A DNA stretch of 8,316 nucleotides from Bacillota bacterium (lineage in GTDB: Bacteria > Bacillota_B > Desulfitobacteriia > Desulfitobacteriales > Desulfitobacteriaceae). The translations under genes were made by a program, and so were the position numbers. Under the pieces are notes generated by a model that saw only the letters and a list, made by a program, of their open reading frames with translations, searched no databases and was not told the origin of the DNA. Below, piece by piece: positions 6,341 through 8,316 of the stretch (the stretch's first letter is position 1; every line of letters starts with the position of its first letter). Location of the stretch: NCBI GenBank assembly GCA_021779415.1, contig JAJYAS010000119.1, positions 1 through 8,316 of the forward strand. Reading direction: 5' to 3'.

Positions 6341-6501
6341 AGAGGAGATGAGCTAAATGAAACGAACTCAGGGGATCAAAAATCAGCTGAATTGCTGGTC
6401 ATCAAGTAATACTGCATACGTCTTTAGAAGAGATTGCTAGGTGGCTAAATATTTGAAATGGAGAAATCTCGCATAAGTTAGCAAAACAAGGCTTATTTTA
6501 A
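6341..6501 (+). pseudogene. Relic of a small helix-turn-helix DNA-binding protein gene
   Basis: An AGAGGAG ribosome binding site (6341-6347) lies 9 bases before an ATG at 6357 that starts MKRTQGIKNQL. After about 11 codons the likely frame shifts by one base (near 6388-6391). The new frame reads IAGHQVILHTSLEEIARWLNI, then a TGA (6454-6456), then NGEISHKLAKQGLF and a TAA at 6499-6501. Without the shift and the TGA this is a roughly 48-residue protein with a classical helix-turn-helix: SLEEIARWLNI, turn, NGEISHKLAKQG. I infer a broken regulator gene. The specific family cannot be named, and chance similarity in so short a stretch is possible. A GC-rich hairpin follows 8 bases after the final stop. 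Confidence 0.38.
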
Positions 6502-6508
6502 AAAGAAT

Positions 6509-6525
6509 CCCCTCGCTAGGAGGGG
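6509..6525 (-). terminator. Terminator hairpin after the small membrane peptide
   Basis: CCCCTC and GAGGGG form a perfect 6-bp stem around a 5-base loop. On the - strand it is followed by ATTCTTTTT. It lies 88 bases beyond the stop of the 28-32-residue membrane peptide and also just after the helix-turn-helix relic on the other strand, where no T-run follows. Confidence 0.7.
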
Positions 6526-6612
6526 TAGTGAAGGGAAAAGATTGAGAAAAAGTGGTCTATATTTCAACCGCTAAACCAGCAGGTTACCATCTAGCTAAAT
6601 TTAACAAAATTA

Positions 6613-6711
6613 TTAGTCAGAGGATTCATCAACAGATAGCAACATCCTTGAAAAAGCGGGAATCATTCCGACTAATAATAAGACGATTATCAATTTCATT
6701 TCTATGTCCAT
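6613..6711 (-). CDS. Small single-transmembrane peptide
   Basis: A 32-residue ORF starting MDIEM, or 28 residues if the second ATG (6699) is used. From that Met the sequence is KLIIVLLLVGMIPAFSRMLL, one clear transmembrane helix, followed by the short acidic tail SVDESSD. A terminator lies about 90 bases downstream in the same orientation. The ribosome binding sites are weak: GAAAGAG directly before the first ATG, and GAGATGG 8 bases before the second. The upstream sequence is very AT-rich and contains TATAAA-like -10 sequences without a clear -35. I do not recognise a family. Size and composition resemble membrane peptides of type I toxin-antitoxin systems and small regulatory membrane proteins, but there is no direct evidence for either. 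Confidence 0.4.
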   Translation of the reverse strand: MDIEMKLIIVLLLVGMIPAFSRMLLSVDESSD

Positions 6712-7013
6712 CTCTTTCTTAACTTATTGCAGTGCTTACTTGTTATATTTTATAATAATCTATTATTGTTACCTTTCCATTAACGTTGTGTGAAGAATAT
6801 GTTAACCCTTATAATGAGAAATCTGCTAAAAGCTATGAAAACGCGAAAACGGCCCCAGCGCAATGCTGAGGCCTTAGTTTTAAAGGCTCTTCTAATAATA
6901 TTTGTTAAAAATATAATCCTGAAGATACCGATTAGAATCGGATACGTCTTTGACAGAAGACCCTCGAGTAAAACCCTAATTTACTTTCCACATAAATCAT
7001 AATCCTCAGCATC
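6712..7013. other. Intergenic region without a supported gene
   Basis: AT-rich. It holds the likely promoter region of the small membrane peptide (TATTATAAAATA-type sequence on the - strand near 6745-6760), a terminator-like hairpin at 6851-6873 and a perfect 6-bp palindrome CCGATT-AG-AATCGG at 6928-6941. A 70-codon frame at 6790-7002 (+) has no ribosome binding site, runs through the terminator hairpin and resembles no protein, so I do not call it. Confidence 0.4.
6851..6873. terminator. GC-rich hairpin, likely terminator
   Basis: GGCC-C-CAGC and GCTG-A-GGCC pair with one internal mismatch around a 5-base loop. On the - strand it is followed by GTTTTCGCGTTTTC, which fits a terminator about 210 bases after the DUF1285-like gene. 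On the + strand TTAGTTTT follows. Confidence 0.55.
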
Positions 7014-7089
7014 AGTATAAATTACTAATACCGAGCACTTTGTGAGAACACATTACATCTCGCAGGTAACGTACTCAATAATTTATACT
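7014..7089. repeat. Nested inverted repeat spanning the stop of the DUF1285-like gene
   Basis: AGTATAAATTA (7014-7024) and TAATTTATACT (7079-7089) are a perfect 11-bp inverted repeat. Inside it TACC/GGTA and TGTGAGA (7041-7047)/TCTCGCA (7058-7064) can continue the stem, giving one long interrupted hairpin of 76 bases. The right arm includes the stop codon of the DUF1285-like gene (7083-7085). No T-run follows, so this could be an mRNA 3'-end structure or a small MITE-like remnant. Confidence 0.45.
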
Positions 7090-7520
7090 ATCTCTTCAAT
7101 GCGCCATTCGTTATCGCCGTACTTGATAAAATAATGACCCTCCCGTTCGATCACATTTTTGCACAACTCACAATAGGAAGGATGAGATAGTTTCGTATCA
7201 CGCTGCCAGAACAGAGAAATGTAGGGGATATTGTTTTTCATGATAATATTACCCGGGAGCAGGGTAAATTCTCGGCCATCATAAAGCTTTATCATAAGCC
7301 GCCCAACCTGCTCGGTTACCGATTGAACGAAAAAAGGAGCGTCCTCCACCCTCACAGGGTACAATTGATTCTTCCAATCTATATGATATCTATCATGTCC
7401 ATCTTTTTTTAGATGGGAAGCAAATAACTTAATAATTTCTTTTCTGATCATAAGGACGCCGTCGGCGTACCATATCCCATTTTTATCAATAAAAATTTCG
7501 TCGGCGAGTAAATTATCCAA
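7083..7520 (-). CDS. DUF1285-like protein of unknown function
   Basis: A soluble 145-residue protein without signal peptide or membrane helix. Residues 9-65 resemble the N-terminal part of DUF1285 proteins: IFIDKNGIWYADGVLMIRKE, then KLFASHL, a D-x-YHID segment and the distinctive VRVEDAPFFVQSV. The later part (70-110) is beta-rich as in the family, with DGREFTLLPG. The C-terminal 35 residues carry a CELC motif (Cys117, Cys120) and look like a separate short addition. The biochemical role of DUF1285 is not known. The start is TTG at 7520, chosen because AAGGAGGG lies 6 bases upstream and the conserved region begins immediately. It appears to be a single gene; a weak promoter is at 7547-7576. 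I base the family on motif memory only, so a more distant relationship is possible. Confidence 0.68.
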   Translation of the reverse strand: MDNLLADEIFIDKNGIWYADGVLMIRKEIIKLFASHLKKDGHDRYHIDWKNQLYPVRVEDAPFFVQSVTEQVGRLMIKLYDGREFTLLPGNIIMKNNIPYISLFWQRDTKLSHPSYCELCKNVIEREGHYFIKYGDNEWRIEEIV

Positions 7521-7526
7521 GATATT

Positions 7527-7534
7527 CCCTCCTT
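7527..7534 (-). promoter_or_regulatory. Ribosome binding site that fixes a TTG start
   Basis: AAGGAGGG on the - strand stands 6 bases before the TTG at 7520, an ideal distance, and supports this non-ATG start for the DUF1285-like gene. Confidence 0.75.
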
Positions 7535-7546
7535 ACATGTAGTAAT

Positions 7547-7576
7547 ACTATAAAATCTATAATCCCACCTAAGCAA
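7547..7576 (-). promoter_or_regulatory. Possible promoter of the DUF1285-like gene
   Basis: On the - strand TTGCTT (7571-7576) and TATAGT (7547-7552) are spaced by 18 bases. The -10 matches the consensus in five of six positions; the -35 is weak. A start near 7540 would give a leader of about 20 bases. Confidence 0.3.
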
Positions 7577-7598
7577 ATTACAAAATAATGGTACTATG

Positions 7599-7844
7599 CT
7601 ACCCAATGAGTTCCGAACCACGCCCCCTGGCTACAATGGCAAAATCCACTAAACCTGCATATATTCCAACCCACCATTTTAGCAAGACTTTACTTTATAG
7701 TTCTATACGTTTCTGAATATTCCTCCTAACCCAAGTGAAAACAAAAACTCCGAGCATTCACAGAAACCATCTTATGAACGCCAAACCTGCCTCGATTGAA
7801 GCAAAGCCCTCCTCTACGCCTCTAAATACGAGAAATAAGACTGT
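7599..7844 (-). pseudogene. Hydrophobic, permease-like coding remnants
   Basis: Directly after the stop of the truncated ABC ATPase, the same frame reads a hydrophobic stretch (TVLFLVFRGVEEGFASIEAG, then LAFIRWFL), a TGA (7758-7760), then MLGVFVFTWVRRNIQKRIEL and TAA (7695-7697). A further 31 codons, KWWVGIYAGLVDFAIVARGR and SELIG, lead to TAG at 7599-7601. The second piece has the look of a membrane-protein C-terminus: one transmembrane helix followed by basic residues. The TGA lies where a Trp codon would fit (RWFL-x-MLGV). I infer remnants of an ABC-2 type permease or other membrane protein joined to the ATPase gene by deletion, with later stops. The last 31-codon piece may come from a different gene. 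Confidence 0.35.
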
Positions 7845-8009
7845 TCAAGAGCACAGTATCGGCATTATCGTGGTGGTTTTGCCCGCTCCGTTAGGTCCGA
7901 GGAATCCAAACACGGTGCCGCGAGGGACATTGAATTCGAGAGCGGAAACCGCCGCCCGCGCACCAAAACGCCGCGACAGTCCGTTACATTCGACCGCTTG
8001 ACTATCCAT
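7845..8009 (-). pseudogene. Truncated ABC transporter ATP-binding protein
   Basis: The first 48 residues are the unmistakable N-terminus of an ABC ATPase: a beta-strand with the aromatic A-loop region ([12 protein letters not shown]), then [20 protein letters not shown] with a complete Walker A motif (residues 38-46), then TTI. After that the sequence leaves the family (MPILCS) and stops at 7845-7847. The Q-loop, signature motif, Walker B and H-loop are all absent; a functional protein needs about 200-300 residues. The translation start is intact: AAAAGGGG (8018-8025) 8 bases before ATG, and a good promoter at 8073-8101. The coding part is clearly more GC-rich than its surroundings, which suggests acquisition from another genome or preserved ancestral composition. 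It is a gene remnant made by an internal deletion; a sequencing error alone cannot explain the missing 150 or more residues. Confidence 0.8.
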
Positions 8010-8316
8010 GAGTTCTACCCCTTTTACTTAGTAATCGCTGCAACTTCAATAAGCAACTAAGCCCTACCACCTGTATAAATTCCCCTTTTTATCAAGTTCA
8101 ATGCATATTCCGGCTTATCAACGGTTTATGAACCTGGGTAAGTCTCCTTCTAACATTCACAAAACTGCATGTGTTTAGAAAAAGCAAGAGCACCAATTAT
8201 CGGGCTTCCGTGCTATTGTAATTATCCAAAGTTAGATTTGTTTGATCCTCAAGATATCTATTTTAAATTACTCAAGCTCTACTTCAGAGCCTCATAAACT
8301 CAGGCTATTCATATCC
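8010..8316. other. Upstream region of the broken ABC gene, no intact gene
   Basis: It contains the promoter and ribosome binding site of the truncated ABC gene. On the - strand several short open pieces look protein-like, such as SPIIGALAFSKHMQFCE (about 8161-8214) and YALNLIKRGIYTGGRA (about 8058-8108), separated by stops in the same frame. They may be debris of a further gene; I cannot assign a family. Confidence 0.3.
8073..8101 (-). promoter_or_regulatory. Promoter of the truncated ABC ATPase gene
   Basis: On the - strand TTGAAC (8096-8101) and TTATAC (8073-8078) are separated by 17 bases, the optimal sigma-A spacing. Each box matches the consensus in four of six positions. A start near 8066 gives a leader of about 57 bases before the ATG at 8009. 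Confidence 0.4.

Noticed and set aside
5460..6560. Possible CRISPR array because of repeated hairpins
   Set aside because: The hairpins differ in sequence and are unevenly spaced; no direct repeats and no cas genes.
6790..7002. 70-codon frame on the + strand starting with GTG
   Set aside because: No ribosome binding site, runs through the hairpin at 6851-6873, and the very basic AT-driven composition looks non-coding.
7758..7760. In-frame TGA as a recoded Trp or selenocysteine codon
   Set aside because: Other stops (TAA, TAG) lie in the same frame and the upstream ATPase is truncated, so decay is the simpler explanation.
7735..8001. 88-codon frame on the + strand
   Set aside because: Antisense of the ABC ATPase remnant; the Walker A motif is read on the other strand.

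Overview
The window looks like a chromosomal segment of a low-to-mid-GC, motile, spore-forming member of the Bacillota, most likely a Clostridia/Peptococcaceae-type anaerobe of the Desulfosporosinus/Desulfitobacterium kind. The grounds are a Spo0E-family phosphatase (specific to endospore formers), strong AGGAGG-type ribosome binding sites, use of TTG starts, many rho-independent terminators, and a thiolase plus 611-residue acyl-CoA dehydrogenase pair. The lineage is an inference from gene content; no rRNA or marker gene is present.

Left part (1-1760): the 3' end of a methyl-accepting chemotaxis protein gene enters from the left edge on the + strand. It is followed by a YcdX-type PHP-domain metallophosphoesterase that keeps all nine expected metal ligands. 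The PHP gene converges with the next operon across a 50-bp inverted repeat that probably terminates transcription from both sides.

Middle (1777-5200): on the - strand, acetyl-CoA acetyltransferase followed by a large acyl-CoA dehydrogenase form a likely two-gene fatty-acid/short-chain acyl-CoA operon. The thiolase has an 8-bp inverted repeat in its 5' leader.

Small-gene region (5195-7090): on the - strand there is a Spo0E-like protein and a 47-residue, very His-rich, single-LysM-domain protein with a perfect ribosome binding site. Beyond these lies about 1.4 kb with no normal-sized gene. It is instead full of terminator hairpins pointing to the - strand. Between them I can support a candidate ~80-nt small RNA with an extended -10 promoter and a terminator, a 28-32-residue single-transmembrane peptide followed by its own terminator, a relic of a small helix-turn-helix gene on the + strand, and a doubtful 52-residue ORF.

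Right part (7083-8316): a DUF1285-like protein of unknown function with a well-supported TTG start, then decaying transport genes: an ABC ATPase cut off just after Walker A, and hydrophobic permease-like remnants in the same frame interrupted by stops. The last 300 bases hold the promoter for the broken ABC gene and only scraps of possible coding sequence.

I do not see a clear new multi-gene system. The parts most likely to be undescribed are the small RNA/small peptide series between 5.5 and 6.7 kb.
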